From Nostoc sp. CENA543 (lineage in GTDB: Bacteria > Cyanobacteriota > Cyanobacteriia > Cyanobacteriales > Nostocaceae): a stretch of DNA of 64,000 bases. Positions 9,685 through 20,856 of this stretch are shown here, piece by piece (position 1 is the first letter of the stretch; every line of letters begins with the position of its first letter). Location of the stretch: positions 2,728,001 through 2,792,000 of the forward strand of contig NZ_CP023278.1 in NCBI RefSeq assembly GCF_002896875.1. The letters are read 5' to 3'. A program made the position numbers and the translations under genes. Below the pieces are notes generated by a model that saw nothing but the letters and a program-made list of their open reading frames with translations, ran no database searches and was not told the origin of the DNA.

Positions 9685-11145
9685 ATGTCTTTACGATTAG
9701 AAAGCATTACTAAGTGTTTTGGCTCATTTGTCGCTAATGACAACATTAGTCTGAGCGTTGATACTGGTAAGATTCACGCAATTCTGGGTGAAAATGGCGC
9801 AGGTAAGACTACTTTAATGAATATTATTAGTGGTCTATATCAACCTGATGCTGGTCAAATTTATCTCAACCATCAACTAGTCAAGATAACTTCAACCAAT
9901 GCAGCAATTAAATTAGGAATTGGCATGATTTACCAACATTTCATGCTTGTGCCTCAATTAACTGTTACAGAAAATATTATTTTAGGTAGAGAAAAAACAT
10001 TACATTTAAACCTGCGCCAAAAACAACAGGAAATTGCGGCTTTATCCCAGAGTTATGGCTTAGAAATTGACCCCAGTGTTAAGGTTGAAAATTTACCTCT
10101 AGGTATACAGCAACGGGTAGAAATTCTCAAGGTGCTTTACCGCCAAGCGAAAATATTGATTCTCGATGAACCAACGGCGGTTTTAACTCCTCCAGAGGTG
10201 GAATCATTAATGATGATTTTGCGTCAACTGGCGGCGGCTGGAAATACGATTATTTTTATTAGTCACAAGTTAGAAGAGGTAATCAATCTCTGCGATACAG
10301 TCACCGTGTTACGTCGGGGAAAAGTCGTGGCTAATACCCAGACTGAAGCTGTCACACCCCAGCAGCTAGCGGAATTGATGGTGGGGCGCGAAGTAACGTT
10401 GCAAGTTAATAAATCACCTGCGTCACTGGGAAAGGTTGTCTTGTCGGTGGAGAATTTGCAAGTGGCGGATGATAGAGGTGTAACGGCTGTGGGTGGTGTG
10501 TCTTTTGAAGTGCGGGCTGGGGAAATTTTGGGTATTGCGGGGGTAGATGGAAATGGACAACGGGAATTAGCTGATGCAATTACAGGTTTGCGGCGGGTGA
10601 AAGAGGGGAAAATTACTACAGAAAAAGCTATCGGTTATATACCAGAAGATAGGCAAAAGATGGGGTTGGTGTTGCAATTTAGTATTGCCCAAAATCTGAT
10701 TTTAAAGATGTTTAAAAACTTGCCTTTTTGTCGTTATTTTTTATTACAATCAGCCGTGATTAAAAATCATGCCCAAGTTGCAATGCAAGAGTTTGATATT
10801 CGGGCGACTGGGGAAGATATTCTAGTGAGTCAGCTATCAGGAGGAAATCAACAAAAGGTGGTGTTAGCGCGAGAATTGGCGCGAGAACCAGATTTAATTG
10901 TGGCGATGCAACCAACACGGGGTTTAGATGTGGGGGCGATCGCGTCGGTACATTCACGGCTATTGAGAGAACGCGATCGCGGTGCGGCAATTGTGTATAT
11001 TTCTACTGAGTTAGAAGAAGTGATGGCGATGAGCGATCGCATCGCGGTAATGTACAAGGGTGAGTTTGTGGGAATTTTGGACGCAAAAACGGCAACAATT
11101 CAGGAGATTGGTTTATTGATGGCCGGAGGAAAGATTAATTCTTGA
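9685..11145 (+). CDS. Nucleoside/sugar-type ABC transporter ATPase, two fused ATPase domains
   Basis: A 486-residue tandem ATPase. Domain 1 has Walker A GENGAGKTT near residue 36 and a degenerate signature (LPLGIQQRVEILK) before ILILDEPTAVL. Domain 2 has a degenerate P-loop (GVDGNGQ) but a good LSGGNQQKVVLARELA signature and the QPTRGLD motif typical of RbsA/MglA/YufO proteins. It would power the importer whose binding protein is encoded just upstream. The two permeases expected in this family are not in the window: the next gene is a histidine kinase. Part of its 3' end is repeated at 13743-13859. Confidence 0.9.
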   Translation: MSLRLESITKCFGSFVANDNISLSVDTGKIHAILGENGAGKTTLMNIISGLYQPDAGQIYLNHQLVKITSTNAAIKLGIGMIYQHFMLVPQLTVTENIILGREKTLHLNLRQKQQEIAALSQSYGLEIDPSVKVENLPLGIQQRVEILKVLYRQAKILILDEPTAVLTPPEVESLMMILRQLAAAGNTIIFISHKLEEVINLCDTVTVLRRGKVVANTQTEAVTPQQLAELMVGREVTLQVNKSPASLGKVVLSVENLQVADDRGVTAVGGVSFEVRAGEILGIAGVDGNGQRELADAITGLRRVKEGKITTEKAIGYIPEDRQKMGLVLQFSIAQNLILKMFKNLPFCRYFLLQSAVIKNHAQVAMQEFDIRATGEDILVSQLSGGNQQKVVLARELAREPDLIVAMQPTRGLDVGAIASVHSRLLRERDRGAAIVYISTELEEVMAMSDRIAVMYKGEFVGILDAKTATIQEIGLLMAGGKINS

Positions 11146-11257
11146 CAATGCCGCTTCCCCAGTCCCCATTTTCCTAGCTACTCGATGTTCCGACTTTACA
11201 AGAAAAGGGCATTCTATGTATAGAAAGGAACGTTGATATCGAGCAGCCACTAAACGG

Positions 11258-13252
11258 ATGATTCAACCAAAAGCCCTGATATTTCCTGATGTGCTAAGGC
11301 AAATCGGAGGAACCGTTGTTTTGGCGATCGCCTACTATGGGATGGCTGAAATTTCACGCCATCTTGCCTCTACACCCCAAGATGTGACTCCAGTTTGGCC
11401 ACCGGATGGGATTGCATCTGGGGCTGTTTTGTTGTTTGGTAACTGGATGGGGTGGGGTGTGTTGGTGGGTTCATTTCTCGCCAATTTCTGGGCATTCCGA
11501 GATTCAACAAGTTTTTTATCCTTGGTAGTTTCCACCTTACCAGTTATCTTAATTGCGATCGGTACAATGCTAGGGACTCTGTTGGGTGCTGTCTTACTGC
11601 GGAAAACTACCAACTATCGTTATCCCTTAGAACGTGTCAAAGATGTATTCAAATTTTTGCTTTTAACTGGCATGGTGGGGCCAAGTATCAATGCAACTGT
11701 GGGAGTAGCTTCCTTGGCGTTGAGTGGTAAAGTTCCCTGGACAGCATATTGGACAGTTTGGTTAACTTGGTGGATTTCTAATGTTTCGGGAATTTTTATT
11801 GTGACTCCGATTCTGTTGAGTTGGGGACAATTCAGGGAAAAAAATCGACATTCCAACTGGCAATGGTTATCTCTCGGTTCAACATCAGAGGGTGATCTTC
11901 TACAATTCCCCAGCAACTTACAGTTTTTAAGATTCTGGTTAATCGTATTAGAACCAAGTATCCTCATCGGGTTGGTTATTCTTGTGAGCAAAGTTGCTTT
12001 TGGTGAGGGGTATCATCTGGAGTATATGTTGATTCCGATGTTGATTTGGTCTGCCTTTCGACTGGGACAACCAGTTGCCACCCTGTTGACTTTTATTGTG
12101 GCAGCGATCGCTGTCATTGCCACAGTTAATGGCAAAGGTGGTTTTGTGACGGAGGATCTCAATCAATCTTTGCTTTTACTACAATCTTTTATTGGCGTAA
12201 TTACACTCACAATTCTGGTACTGACAGCAACAATTGCAGAACGAATACAAGCACAAACCAAGCTCAGTTTAGCCTTTGCCGAATTAGCTAGAACTAATGA
12301 AACTCTAGAAGTTCGAGTTAACCAAAGAACAGAAGAATTAAATGAAAAGAATACAACCCTGAAGCAAACCCTAGAAACCCTGAAACAAACTCAATTACAA
12401 ATGCTTCATAGTGAAAAAATGTCTGCATTAGGACAGATGGTGGCAGGAATTGCCCATGAAATAAATAATCCGGTGAGTTTTATTCATGGCAACTTAATTT
12501 ATCTTTCTGAGCATATCCAAGGTTTGTTGAGAGCATTGCAAACTTACCAAAAACACTATCCCCACCCACCCGAAACCCTGCATAAAGAATTGGATAAATT
12601 GGAACTTGATTTTTTACAGGAAGATTTAACCAAGATTATTCAGTCCATGAAAATTGGGACTGAGCGCATCCATACTATTGTGTTATCACTGCGTAACTTC
12701 TCGCGCTTAGATGAAGCAGAATGGAAGGCGGTAGATATTCATCAAGGAATTAACAGCACCTTGGTGATTTTACAACATCGATTGCAGGCGACAAGCGATC
12801 GCCCTGAGATTCAGGTAATTAAAGATTATGGTGAGTTACCACCAATTGAATGTGATGCTAGCTCCCTGAATCAAGTGTTTATGAGTCTTTTAAACAACGC
12901 TGTTGACGCTTTAGAAGCATCTAATCAGGGGCGTTTGTTTGATGATATTGTCAACAACATCTGGATTCAGACTCGTCAAATGGACACTAACCAAGTGATG
13001 ATTATGATTTCTGATAATGGTGCAGGCATTCCCGAAGAGATTCGCTCTAAACTATTTGATCCTTTCTTCACTACCAAACCTGTTGGTAAAGGTACAGGCT
13101 TAGGTTTATTTGTCAGCTATCAAATTGTCACCCAGAAGCATAACGGTAATCTTTGGTGTGACTCCACACTAGGACAAGGGACAAAGTTTGTGATTGAAAT
13201 TCCTGTAAAAGCTCAGAGAATTGCGTCAGATGCTTCTCTGAAATCTAAATAA
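11258..13252 (+). CDS. MASE1-domain sensor histidine kinase
   Basis: A 664-residue membrane kinase. The first 320 or so residues have about 8 hydrophobic segments, with [17 protein letters not shown] typical of the MASE1 sensor. A coiled coil (about 335-385, rich in Glu, Thr, Leu, Gln) leads to the HisKA phospho-acceptor [15 protein letters not shown] (His about 399). The HATPase domain shows [17 protein letters not shown] and GKGTGLGL. There is no PAS, GAF or receiver domain and no response-regulator gene next to it, so its partner is elsewhere. The ligand of MASE1 domains is generally unknown. Confidence 0.9.
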   Translation: MIQPKALIFPDVLRQIGGTVVLAIAYYGMAEISRHLASTPQDVTPVWPPDGIASGAVLLFGNWMGWGVLVGSFLANFWAFRDSTSFLSLVVSTLPVILIAIGTMLGTLLGAVLLRKTTNYRYPLERVKDVFKFLLLTGMVGPSINATVGVASLALSGKVPWTAYWTVWLTWWISNVSGIFIVTPILLSWGQFREKNRHSNWQWLSLGSTSEGDLLQFPSNLQFLRFWLIVLEPSILIGLVILVSKVAFGEGYHLEYMLIPMLIWSAFRLGQPVATLLTFIVAAIAVIATVNGKGGFVTEDLNQSLLLLQSFIGVITLTILVLTATIAERIQAQTKLSLAFAELARTNETLEVRVNQRTEELNEKNTTLKQTLETLKQTQLQMLHSEKMSALGQMVAGIAHEINNPVSFIHGNLIYLSEHIQGLLRALQTYQKHYPHPPETLHKELDKLELDFLQEDLTKIIQSMKIGTERIHTIVLSLRNFSRLDEAEWKAVDIHQGINSTLVILQHRLQATSDRPEIQVIKDYGELPPIECDASSLNQVFMSLLNNAVDALEASNQGRLFDDIVNNIWIQTRQMDTNQVMIMISDNGAGIPEEIRSKLFDPFFTTKPVGKGTGLGLFVSYQIVTQKHNGNLWCDSTLGQGTKFVIEIPVKAQRIASDASLKSK

Positions 13253-13321
13253 GAGTTTGATCCGAAAACGCAGGAAGCTGTGCTGTAGAGCATATTAGCA
13301 AATCATCGAACAGTCTATATT

Positions 13322-13669
13322 ATGTTTAACAGATTAACCGTACCCGCACTAATTGCTACTCTCGCTGTTGTACCTATTGTTTCTAGTTGTAGTGCTAATA
13401 AAACGCCCCTAAGTACAGAGCAACAAATTTACACCGGTAATTGGGTGGCTAAGGATGGCACGTTTGTCAAAATTTATCTAGATGGTGGTGGCGACTTCAA
13501 GACTTCCAATAGTTCAGTTACAGGTGGTGCAACAACTTTTACAGATAAAACTCTGACAATTGGTTTAGGCCCGATTAAAAGGGAGTTTCAAATTACTCAG
13601 CCACCTCAAGAAAAAAATGGTGTAGTGACGATGCAGCTTGATGGCATAACTTATACATACCAACAGTAA
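13322..13669 (+). CDS. Small hypothetical lipoprotein
   Basis: 115 residues. A signal peptide with lipobox IVSSC points to a lipid-anchored protein. The mature 90 residues are Gly/Thr-rich and predicted mostly beta, with YTGNWVAKDGTFVKIYLDGGGDF resembling small lipocalin-like folds. I do not recognise the family. It follows the kinase by 70 nt on the same strand and could be cotranscribed. Confidence 0.6.
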   Translation: MFNRLTVPALIATLAVVPIVSSCSANKTPLSTEQQIYTGNWVAKDGTFVKIYLDGGGDFKTSNSSVTGGATTFTDKTLTIGLGPIKREFQITQPPQEKNGVVTMQLDGITYTYQQ

Positions 13670-13697
13670 TTAAATCAATTCGCTGTTAAGTTTTTTC

Positions 13698-13716
13698 ATC
13701 GGGATTTCACCCCGAT
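13698..13716 (+). terminator. Hairpin after the lipoprotein gene
   Basis: ATCGGG and CCCGAT pair over a 7-nt loop, 29 nt past the lipoprotein stop. A T-run lies before rather than after the stem, so it is a weak candidate. Confidence 0.4.
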
Positions 13717-13742
13717 ACAAAACTTGCTAGTTAGCAGCAGTT

Positions 13743-13859
13743 ATGATGAGCGATCGCATCACGGTAATGTACAAGGGTGAGTTTGTAGCGATGTTGGACG
13801 GACAAAGGGCGACGGTTGAGGCTGTTGGGTTTTTGATGGGTGGAGGGAGGGTTAAATAA
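13743..13859 (+). pseudogene. Relic of a second ABC ATPase C-terminus
   Basis: A 38-codon frame (MMSDRITVMYKGEFVAMLDG, then a tail ending FLMGGGRVK) aligns to the last 40 residues of the ATPase at 9685-11145. A 39-nt stretch (13748-13786) matches 11031-11069 with one mismatch; after that the two diverge while keeping the same reading frame and stop position. Nothing upstream of it resembles the rest of the gene. The likely reading is a leftover from duplication or recombination that separated the transporter genes, with the kinase and lipoprotein now in between. Confidence 0.75.
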
Positions 13860-13992
13860 CTTTGGCTGTGTGGGATGAAGTATTATTTTTGCCTCACGCA
13901 TTCGCCGCCAAGCGTTCCGCTTGCGGTAGGCGCAGAGGCGCAACGAGAGAATTTTCATCAAATTTAGTAATTTTTGTCTCAGAAATTCAGCA

Positions 13993-15156
13993 TTACTCAT
14001 TAGGAAAATCACTGTAAGCAATATCCAGAATGTGCGAAGCAAAGTAAATTTTTGGACGTTCCTGTATATCTGACTCTACGAGAATCCCAACATTTACTAG
14101 TCTTTCAAGGTCAGCGCGCGCCGTAGGATAAGATATGTTACACATTTGTGCTAATTGTGGAATGGTGATGGCTGGTGATTCAAACAGGTGATCAATAAGC
14201 CGATTGAGTCTAATGTTTCCATTGGATTGGGAAAGCAACTCCATGTATTGAGTACGGAGGTTGAGCAGCATATCAAAACGCCTGATTGCGTCTCGTGACT
14301 GTTCGATAGTCCCACGCAGACAAAAAGCAATCCAATCTTTCCAGTTTCCTTCTGCACTGACTTCAAACAAGAGATTGACATATTCGTCTTTATACCGATC
14401 AAAAAAGGCACTTAAATATAACCAGGGTTGGCTGAGTTTGCAATGTTCGTAAATCATTAATGAAAGTAATAATCTACCTACCCTACCATTGCCATCAAGA
14501 AACGGATGAATTGCTTCAAACTGATAATGCACCATAAAACATACAATCAAAGAGTCTATATCTTTTTCCTGATGTATGTACTTCTCCAAAGCATCCAAGC
14601 AAGGCATGATTTCGTTGGGAGGTGGCGGAACAAATCGTCTGTCTGAACCGATATGAACTTGAGAACGGCGAAAATTGCCCGGATCTCTTTGGAATCCACG
14701 AACTCCAGATAAAAGTTCTTGATGAATACTTCGGATAAGGTTTAAAGACAGAGGCCTCTCTTCCAATAAATTTAATCCTAGCTCCAATGCTCTGTTATAG
14801 TTCCAAACTTCTTGCCAAGCATTTACAGGATCATCTGCCGAGCGTGGTTCTCTGGGTTCAATCTCAAAAAGTAAAAGTTGTTGGGGTGTAGCATAAGTCC
14901 CTTCTAGACTAGATGAACGCAATGCTTCTCGTCTTTGCAAGGGACGCAACAATAAATTATAGTTTGGCATATATCTGCCAACACCATCCAATCTCGCTAG
15001 TTCCTCACGCGCTTGAACTAGTAACGACCAAATTTCAATAGGCATTTCCCAATTTTCTGGTAAGGGGTTGGGAATAAAAGACCAATCCTTGCTGCCCTCT
15101 ACCGATATCTCCCAAAGTTTTCCTGAACAATTCTCCGTAAAGACCGATTTGTCCAT
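13993..15156 (-). CDS. Fic-domain AMP-transferase-like protein
   Basis: 387 residues. An N-terminal Fic_N region carries the inhibitory motif S-x-x-x-E-G at 81-86, which holds the enzyme off by blocking ATP. The Fic core HPFLDGNGRVGR begins at His217, with all active-site residues intact. The C-terminal 90 residues look like a winged helix (ITIPQLAQMCNISYPTARADLERL). Fic enzymes of this class AMPylate protein targets, or act as toxin or self-regulated modifiers. No separate antitoxin gene is visible, which fits a self-inhibited class II type. The target is unknown. Confidence 0.9.
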   Translation of the reverse strand: MDKSVFTENCSGKLWEISVEGSKDWSFIPNPLPENWEMPIEIWSLLVQAREELARLDGVGRYMPNYNLLLRPLQRREALRSSSLEGTYATPQQLLLFEIEPREPRSADDPVNAWQEVWNYNRALELGLNLLEERPLSLNLIRSIHQELLSGVRGFQRDPGNFRRSQVHIGSDRRFVPPPPNEIMPCLDALEKYIHQEKDIDSLIVCFMVHYQFEAIHPFLDGNGRVGRLLLSLMIYEHCKLSQPWLYLSAFFDRYKDEYVNLLFEVSAEGNWKDWIAFCLRGTIEQSRDAIRRFDMLLNLRTQYMELLSQSNGNIRLNRLIDHLFESPAITIPQLAQMCNISYPTARADLERLVNVGILVESDIQERPKIYFASHILDIAYSDFPNE

Positions 15157-15439
15157 GTCTGATATTTATTTTATAAATAAATTTTAATTGTGATAACTGA
15201 ATTAAAATTTAGGGCATTTTTTTTTAATTCGCAAGATTGAATTAAAGTGTTATATCAGAAATACCCATCTATCCGTTGTGAATTAAAGACTTGAGGTATT
15301 TAAAATTTTTGCTCTAAAAATCTATCTTTACGATCTGATAAGAGGATTATTTAATGACTTAAGTATTTATTCTTTGTAAAAAAGTATATATTTTATTTAG
15401 GATACGGTAAGTACAATTTGTTTAGAAGGTAAATATAAA

Positions 15440-15467
15440 GATGGGTTAAGCAAAACTATAACCCATC
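15440..15467 (-). terminator. Probable alaS terminator
   Basis: GATGGGTTA and TAACCCATC form a 9-bp stem with a 10-nt loop, followed on the minus strand by TTTATATTT, 48 nt past the alaS stop. The rest of the 358-nt spacer 15157-15514 is AT-rich, with no gene seen; it also holds the promoter side of the Fic gene. Confidence 0.6.
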
Positions 15468-15514
15468 ACAAAAATTCTTAATATATTTACCTGGCTAGTT
15501 AGAAGAATTTACAA

Positions 15515-18157
15515 CTAACCCAAGGCGGAATTTAAATCACTCTGTGCTTGTTCTAAGGCGGTTGGTAATTTGCTTGCGTCGCGTCCGCCGGCTTGGGCGA
15601 GGTTTGGTCTTCCACCACCACCACCACCGCAGATTTTCGCGATCGCACCCACAAATTTACCCGCCTGTAACCCTTTCTTGTTAACTTCGGGGCTAAAGGC
15701 TGCAACTAAGCTGACTTTTCCGGCTTCGGGAACTGAACCCAGGACTACTGCACCGTTACCGATTTTTTGTAATAAGCGTTCGGCGGCGGTTTTTAGGGAT
15801 TCGGGGTCAACGCCTTCCAATTCGGCGACGATAATTTTATGTTCGCCTAGAGTTGTTGCGGTTTGTAACAAGCTGTCGGATTTGGCGATCGCTAATTGTC
15901 CTTTGAGCGTTTCTAGTTGCTTTTCAGCGTTTCTCAATTCGCTTTGTAGGGTGGTGATTCTGTCTGGTAGTTCTTCGGGTTTGACTTTAAAGCGATCGCT
16001 TAAATCTTTAACTACTTTATCCCGTATATTTAAGTAGTCTAAGATAGCGGGGCCAGATACCGCTTCAATTCGTCGCACTCCAGAAGCCACACCAGCTTCA
16101 GTAATAATCTTAAATACGCCAATCTCAGCAGTATTACTTACGTGCGTACCTCCGCATAATTCCATAGATACACCAGGGAAATCGATGACGCGGACTTCAT
16201 CACCGTATTTTTCTCCAAACATCGCCACAGCACCCCTCGCTTTCGCCTCGGCTAAGGGTAATACTTCGATTTTGGCGGAGTGGGCTTCAGAAATCCAGGT
16301 GTTAATCTGTTCTTCTACTTGTTGAACTTCTTCTGGTGTTAAGGCGCGGGGACAGTTGAAGTCAAAGCGTAGTCTGTCGAAGGATACCAAAGAACCGGCT
16401 TGAGATATGCCCTCATCGACGATTTTCTTTAACGCCGCTTGTAGCAGGTGGGTGGCTGTATGGTTGGCTTGGGCGCGACGACGACAAGCCCAATCAATTT
16501 GGGCGGTGACGATATCGCCTACGCACAGTGTTCCGCGTTCGATGCGTCCGAAGTGGACAAAGAAGTCGGATTCTTTTTTCACATCTTCGACGCGCACAAC
16601 TACGCCATCGCCGGAAATATAACCGCGATCGCCGATTTGTCCCCCAGATTCGGCATAGAATGGGGTCTGGTTGAGGACAATCTGCACGTCTGTTCCGGCT
16701 TCGGCGGCTTCTTGGGAAACACCATCAACTAATAAAACTTCAACTTTCGCTGTTGCGGCTGGTTGGGTATAACCTAAAAATTCGGTGGCGTGAATATGTT
16801 CCGCAAGTTTGTCGAGAGAACCTTGTACTGTTAAGTCGATGGTTTCGTGGGCGGCTTTGGCGCGTTCGACTTGCTTTTGCATCTCGACATTAAAGTCGTC
16901 TTCATCAATAGTGAGGTGATTTTCCGCCGCGATTTCTTGGGTAAGTTCCAGGGGGAAGCCGTAGGTGTCGTACAGTCTAAACGCACTTTCACCACTAATC
17001 ACGGTTCTACCTTGCTTTTTCACCTCAGCGATGATTTCCGCTAGGAGTTTCTCACCCCTATCTAATGTTTTGAGGAAATTCGCTTCTTCGCGTTGCAGTT
17101 CGGCTTTGATTGTCGCTTCTCTTTGGCGCACATTGGGGTATGCTGATTCCGAAAGAGCGATCGCAGTTTCCGCCACTTGGTTAATAAATTCGCCTGTAAT
17201 GCCAATTAATCTGCCATGACGCACCACCCGCCGAATTAATCGCCGCAATACGTAACCCCTCCCCACATTAGAGGCGCGGATTTCATCTGCAATCATGTGA
17301 ACCACGGAACGGACGTGATCCCCGATGACTTTTAAAGAAACTTTGGTGTTCTCGTCGCTGCTGTGGTAATTGATCCCCGCGATTTTGGCGGCTGTTTCGA
17401 TAATCGGGAAAATTAAATCTGTTTCATAATTATTCGGTACTTGTTGGAGGATTTGCGCCATTCTCTCCAAACCCATACCAGTGTCGATGTTTTTATTTTG
17501 CAGGGGTGTTAAGTTACCTTCGGCATCCCGATTGTATTGCATGAAGACCAAGTTATAAAACTCGATGAATCGGGTGTCATCTTCTAAATCTATATTGTCA
17601 TCGCCCCGTTCTGGGTGAAAATCGTAATATATTTCGGAACAAGGGCCACAGGGGCCAGTCGGGCCAGATACCCAAAAGTTGTCATCTGCACCCATACGCT
17701 TAATTCTGGCTGCTGGTACACCAATTTGATCCCGCCAGATAGCAAAGGCTTCGTCGTCTTCTTCAAAAACGCTGACTACTAAACGTTCCTTGGGTAAGCC
17801 AAACACCTCCGTAGAGATTTCCCATCCCCAAGCGATCGCTTGTTCTTTAAAATAGTCACCAAAACTAAAATTACCCAGCATCTCAAAAAATGTATGATGC
17901 CGTTTCGTGCGTCCGACGTTCTCAATATCATTAGTACGGATGCACTTTTGGGAAGTTGTCGCCCGCTTAAATTCTGGTGTGCGCTGCCCCAGGAATATCG
18001 GTTTAAATGGTAGCATCCCCGCGATCGTCAGCAGCACAGTAGGATCTTCTGGTACTAGGGAAGCACTGGGTAAAATTTGGTGTTCCCTTTGAGCATAGAA
18101 GTTAAGGAATTTAGCGCGGATTTCGTTACCGCCGATGGACTGGGGGTTTGAAGACAT
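15515..18157 (-). CDS. alaS: Alanyl-tRNA synthetase
   Basis: 880 residues from [10 protein letters not shown]; the frame is open 19 more residues upstream, but the chosen Met gives the usual family length. The catalytic core begins [19 protein letters not shown] and has the motif around [15 protein letters not shown]. The editing site keeps its zinc-type ligands: HTATH in the middle and CGGTH further on. The C-Ala domain ends with the glycine-rich [18 protein letters not shown]. It charges tRNA-Ala in the cytoplasm. It appears to be transcribed alone, with a terminator stem after it. Confidence 0.98.
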   Translation of the reverse strand: MSSNPQSIGGNEIRAKFLNFYAQREHQILPSASLVPEDPTVLLTIAGMLPFKPIFLGQRTPEFKRATTSQKCIRTNDIENVGRTKRHHTFFEMLGNFSFGDYFKEQAIAWGWEISTEVFGLPKERLVVSVFEEDDEAFAIWRDQIGVPAARIKRMGADDNFWVSGPTGPCGPCSEIYYDFHPERGDDNIDLEDDTRFIEFYNLVFMQYNRDAEGNLTPLQNKNIDTGMGLERMAQILQQVPNNYETDLIFPIIETAAKIAGINYHSSDENTKVSLKVIGDHVRSVVHMIADEIRASNVGRGYVLRRLIRRVVRHGRLIGITGEFINQVAETAIALSESAYPNVRQREATIKAELQREEANFLKTLDRGEKLLAEIIAEVKKQGRTVISGESAFRLYDTYGFPLELTQEIAAENHLTIDEDDFNVEMQKQVERAKAAHETIDLTVQGSLDKLAEHIHATEFLGYTQPAATAKVEVLLVDGVSQEAAEAGTDVQIVLNQTPFYAESGGQIGDRGYISGDGVVVRVEDVKKESDFFVHFGRIERGTLCVGDIVTAQIDWACRRRAQANHTATHLLQAALKKIVDEGISQAGSLVSFDRLRFDFNCPRALTPEEVQQVEEQINTWISEAHSAKIEVLPLAEAKARGAVAMFGEKYGDEVRVIDFPGVSMELCGGTHVSNTAEIGVFKIITEAGVASGVRRIEAVSGPAILDYLNIRDKVVKDLSDRFKVKPEELPDRITTLQSELRNAEKQLETLKGQLAIAKSDSLLQTATTLGEHKIIVAELEGVDPESLKTAAERLLQKIGNGAVVLGSVPEAGKVSLVAAFSPEVNKKGLQAGKFVGAIAKICGGGGGGRPNLAQAGGRDASKLPTALEQAQSDLNSALG

Positions 18158-19589
18158 GGGAAGAAATGACAAACTAATTTTATTTAACGAGTAGGGGTTA
18201 GTAGAAGCAGGCAAAAGTTAAGAAAAAAGAATAGTTATTTAATCAGCTTTTTGCCTATGTCATGATAAGGGCTTTATTTACGCCTTGCTGTAATAGGAAC
18301 TAGAGCCTAAAGTCTAGTATGTTTACGGGCTTAACACCCCGCCACCGCTAACAGCACACTAGTCAACATCCCGCTACTGCTCACAGAACTCTATATATTT
18401 TTGCATTTTGTTTCCCTTTGCTGCCACAAATTTGCGGTTTTTCAGCAGTTCTATGTCTGTATGATTTCTGGAATCTGCCTGACAGCAGATGTAGAACTCA
18501 ACCATCATTGCATAACTACTAATTCAGTTAAACCTTGACTTACGTAATAATTCTTGATTTTAAAGTGATTAATATAGCTATATAAAAATACGTATTACAG
18601 GAAATACTCGGTTGAATTTAAATTCAGCATTAAAAATATATCCAGTACGTAAATCTGCAATATCTCAAATCTGACACAAACAATGTATATACACCAGGAT
18701 TTTCCCCAATGCCAGTAGATTCCTATAAGTAATTTTGACTGATTCCAGGTGCTAATTCATAGGTTGCTGGAACAGTTAACAGTTGATAAGTAATATTTAA
18801 CAGCCTACACAGAAGAATTTAAAATTTAGATGCGGGGCAAGCCATTTATCTTACAAAAATTTTGATCCCCAATTTTCTTTTACAACTTGCAACATATCCA
18901 TACACAAATACAATTTCACCACACTGTGGCTTACTAGTTTGATTACCGCATTTACCCAGCTTCACTAGATTATTGTTCGACTAGCTTTTCATAGAAAAAA
19001 GAGTGAATATTCCTTCAGGATATTTGCTTGGTTTTTACTCAAATTTTACATCTGTATAGAGGTATATAACTTTACAGTAAAATTTATATTTTTTGTGTGA
19101 ATTCCATAATAAAGCGATGTTTTTACGCGAAAGCACGTATAGATGTATTGTATATGTGAAGCAAAAAAATATGTATTTTTCATTATTTATACTGATGCTT
19201 TAGACTTGAGCATTACTATCATAATTGTATGTATGTAATATTTGATTTTTTTGAAGTTTAAACCATACATTTATGATTGTTTTAAGCTGTCTTAAATAAT
19301 CACACATTTACAAAAAAAGATATTAATACGATTCCCTAGTAATGTTCAGTATTTTCACTGTTTAAAAAATAAAAAACTGGATTAATTTGTTAATTAAAAT
19401 CAGTGAATATAATTCGGCTTCCATTATGTTCATGCACAGGTATTAAGAGGATATTAAGCTTTCAGAATTTTAGTTTTTTTGAGTTAAGAATGTATATATA
19501 TATACAAGCATAATTGGAGAAGAGTAAATCCATAGATTTGGCAGAAATAAACTCAAATATTAGCAAGAATAAAGGCGAAAAGCACAGCA
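18158..19589. other. 1.4-kb AT-rich gene-free region
   Basis: No coding frame, tRNA or known RNA motif was recognised on either strand. Text between about 18500 and 19590 is strongly AT-rich. A 16-nt palindrome, TGTATATATATATACA (19491-19506), lies 84 nt before the diguanylate cyclase start and could be part of its promoter or an operator. The region also holds the alaS promoter at its left end. Confidence 0.5.
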
Positions 19590-20627
19590 ATGAAAACCAG
19601 CATTCTGGTCTTTGGAAGTCATGAATTTCTTGCCACGCTTCCTGATCAGATTCATGATGCCAGCACTTTTAATTTAAAAGTGTCTATTGACTTTAATCAG
19701 GCAGTGTTGCACATCCAAATTGTGCAGCCAGATGTCATATTTGTGCAGGCAAGTTGTCAGGATAGCATCAGAGTTTGTCGGTGGTTGAAAGAACAAAACC
19801 AGCTATCCTGGATACATTGTATTTTGCTAGAGGATCGTCCTCAGCAGCTAATCGATAAAAGCCTAAGCAGTTGGGAGTGGGAGTTCGAGATGATGGCTAA
19901 TGCACTAAATCAAGGTGCAGATGCCTATATTTGGTTATTAACTGAAGAGACTAATAATCGTCTAACAACTGCCACCAAAATTTTAATTCTCAGTCAATTA
20001 ACAGTTGGTGTGCGGAAAGTCAAAAAGTATCGTGAGTTGATGAACACAAATGATATTCTCTCAGCGATCGCCCTAGCAGATTCACTCACAGATTTAAATA
20101 ATCGTCGCGCCCTAGAATGGGATTTACCCAGACAAATCAATAAAGCCCGTAGTCAAGATACTCCCCTAAGCTTGATTATTTTGGATGTAGACTTTTTCAA
20201 AAAAGTAAATGATCAGCATGGGCATTTAGTAGGCGATCGCCTGTTGCAATTACTGTGTAGTCGGCTACGTCATAATTTACGTAGTCAAGACACAGCTTTT
20301 CGCTATGGAGGAGAAGAATTTGTTGTACTTTTACCCCACACCAACGGTGACGAAGCTTTAACTGTCGCAGAACGTCTGAACCGGATAGTTAGAGAACAAA
20401 CCTTTGCAATTAACAGTCAGTTACATTTGCAGATCACCATTAGTTTAGGTGTAGCCATTTTGCAACCCGACGACGACGAAAAAGGGATAAATTTGTTACA
20501 TCGTGCTGACCAGTGTCTCCTGGCTGCAAAAGCATCTGGTAGAAACAGGGTCATTACTTGGGGACAATATTCTCAAGCTTCCAGTTTAGAGACTGTTTCT
20601 GGAATCAGTAGGGGTATGGGGGTGTAA
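19590..20627 (+). CDS. Diguanylate cyclase with receiver-like N-terminus
   Basis: 345 residues. Positions 1-130 look like a degenerate receiver fold (KTSILVFGSHEF...PDVIFVQA...). The GGDEF domain starts with DSLTDLNNRRALEWDL and has the active-site GGEEF at 240-244. The inhibitory I-site RSQD (231-234) is five residues earlier, so product feedback is expected. It should make cyclic di-GMP in the cytoplasm. The receiver-like part lacks an obvious phospho-Asp pocket, so activation may not use phosphorylation. It stands alone after a long AT-rich leader. Confidence 0.92.
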   Translation: MKTSILVFGSHEFLATLPDQIHDASTFNLKVSIDFNQAVLHIQIVQPDVIFVQASCQDSIRVCRWLKEQNQLSWIHCILLEDRPQQLIDKSLSSWEWEFEMMANALNQGADAYIWLLTEETNNRLTTATKILILSQLTVGVRKVKKYRELMNTNDILSAIALADSLTDLNNRRALEWDLPRQINKARSQDTPLSLIILDVDFFKKVNDQHGHLVGDRLLQLLCSRLRHNLRSQDTAFRYGGEEFVVLLPHTNGDEALTVAERLNRIVREQTFAINSQLHLQITISLGVAILQPDDDEKGINLLHRADQCLLAAKASGRNRVITWGQYSQASSLETVSGISRGMGV

Positions 20628-20632
20628 GGGTA

Positions 20633-20675
20633 TGATGCTATAGGGGTATAGGGGTATAGGGGAACGAATGAATAT
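20633..20675. repeat. Short G-rich tandem repeat (TATAGGGG type)
   Basis: Several copies of an 8-nt unit GTATAGGG/TATAGGGG directly follow the cyclase stop. A C-rich relative lies at 59205-59247. It is a simple repeat between convergent genes. Confidence 0.6.
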
Positions 20676-20856
20676 CAAGTATTCTTCCCCTACACCCTTA
20701 TACCTATTTTGGATTTTGGATTTTGCGTTCGCGTAGCGTGTCGAAGACAAAAGTTCTGTAGGCGGGTTTCCCGCCGTAGGAAACTTTTCAAGACGGATTT
20801 TAGATTGAAAGCCCAGATTTATAGGCTATTCCAGAAGCTCAAAACAATACTACCTA

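Noticed and set aside
13731-14042. 103-codon minus-strand frame
   Set aside because: Antisense to the ABC ATPase relic and overlapping the Fic gene end; no coding character of its own.
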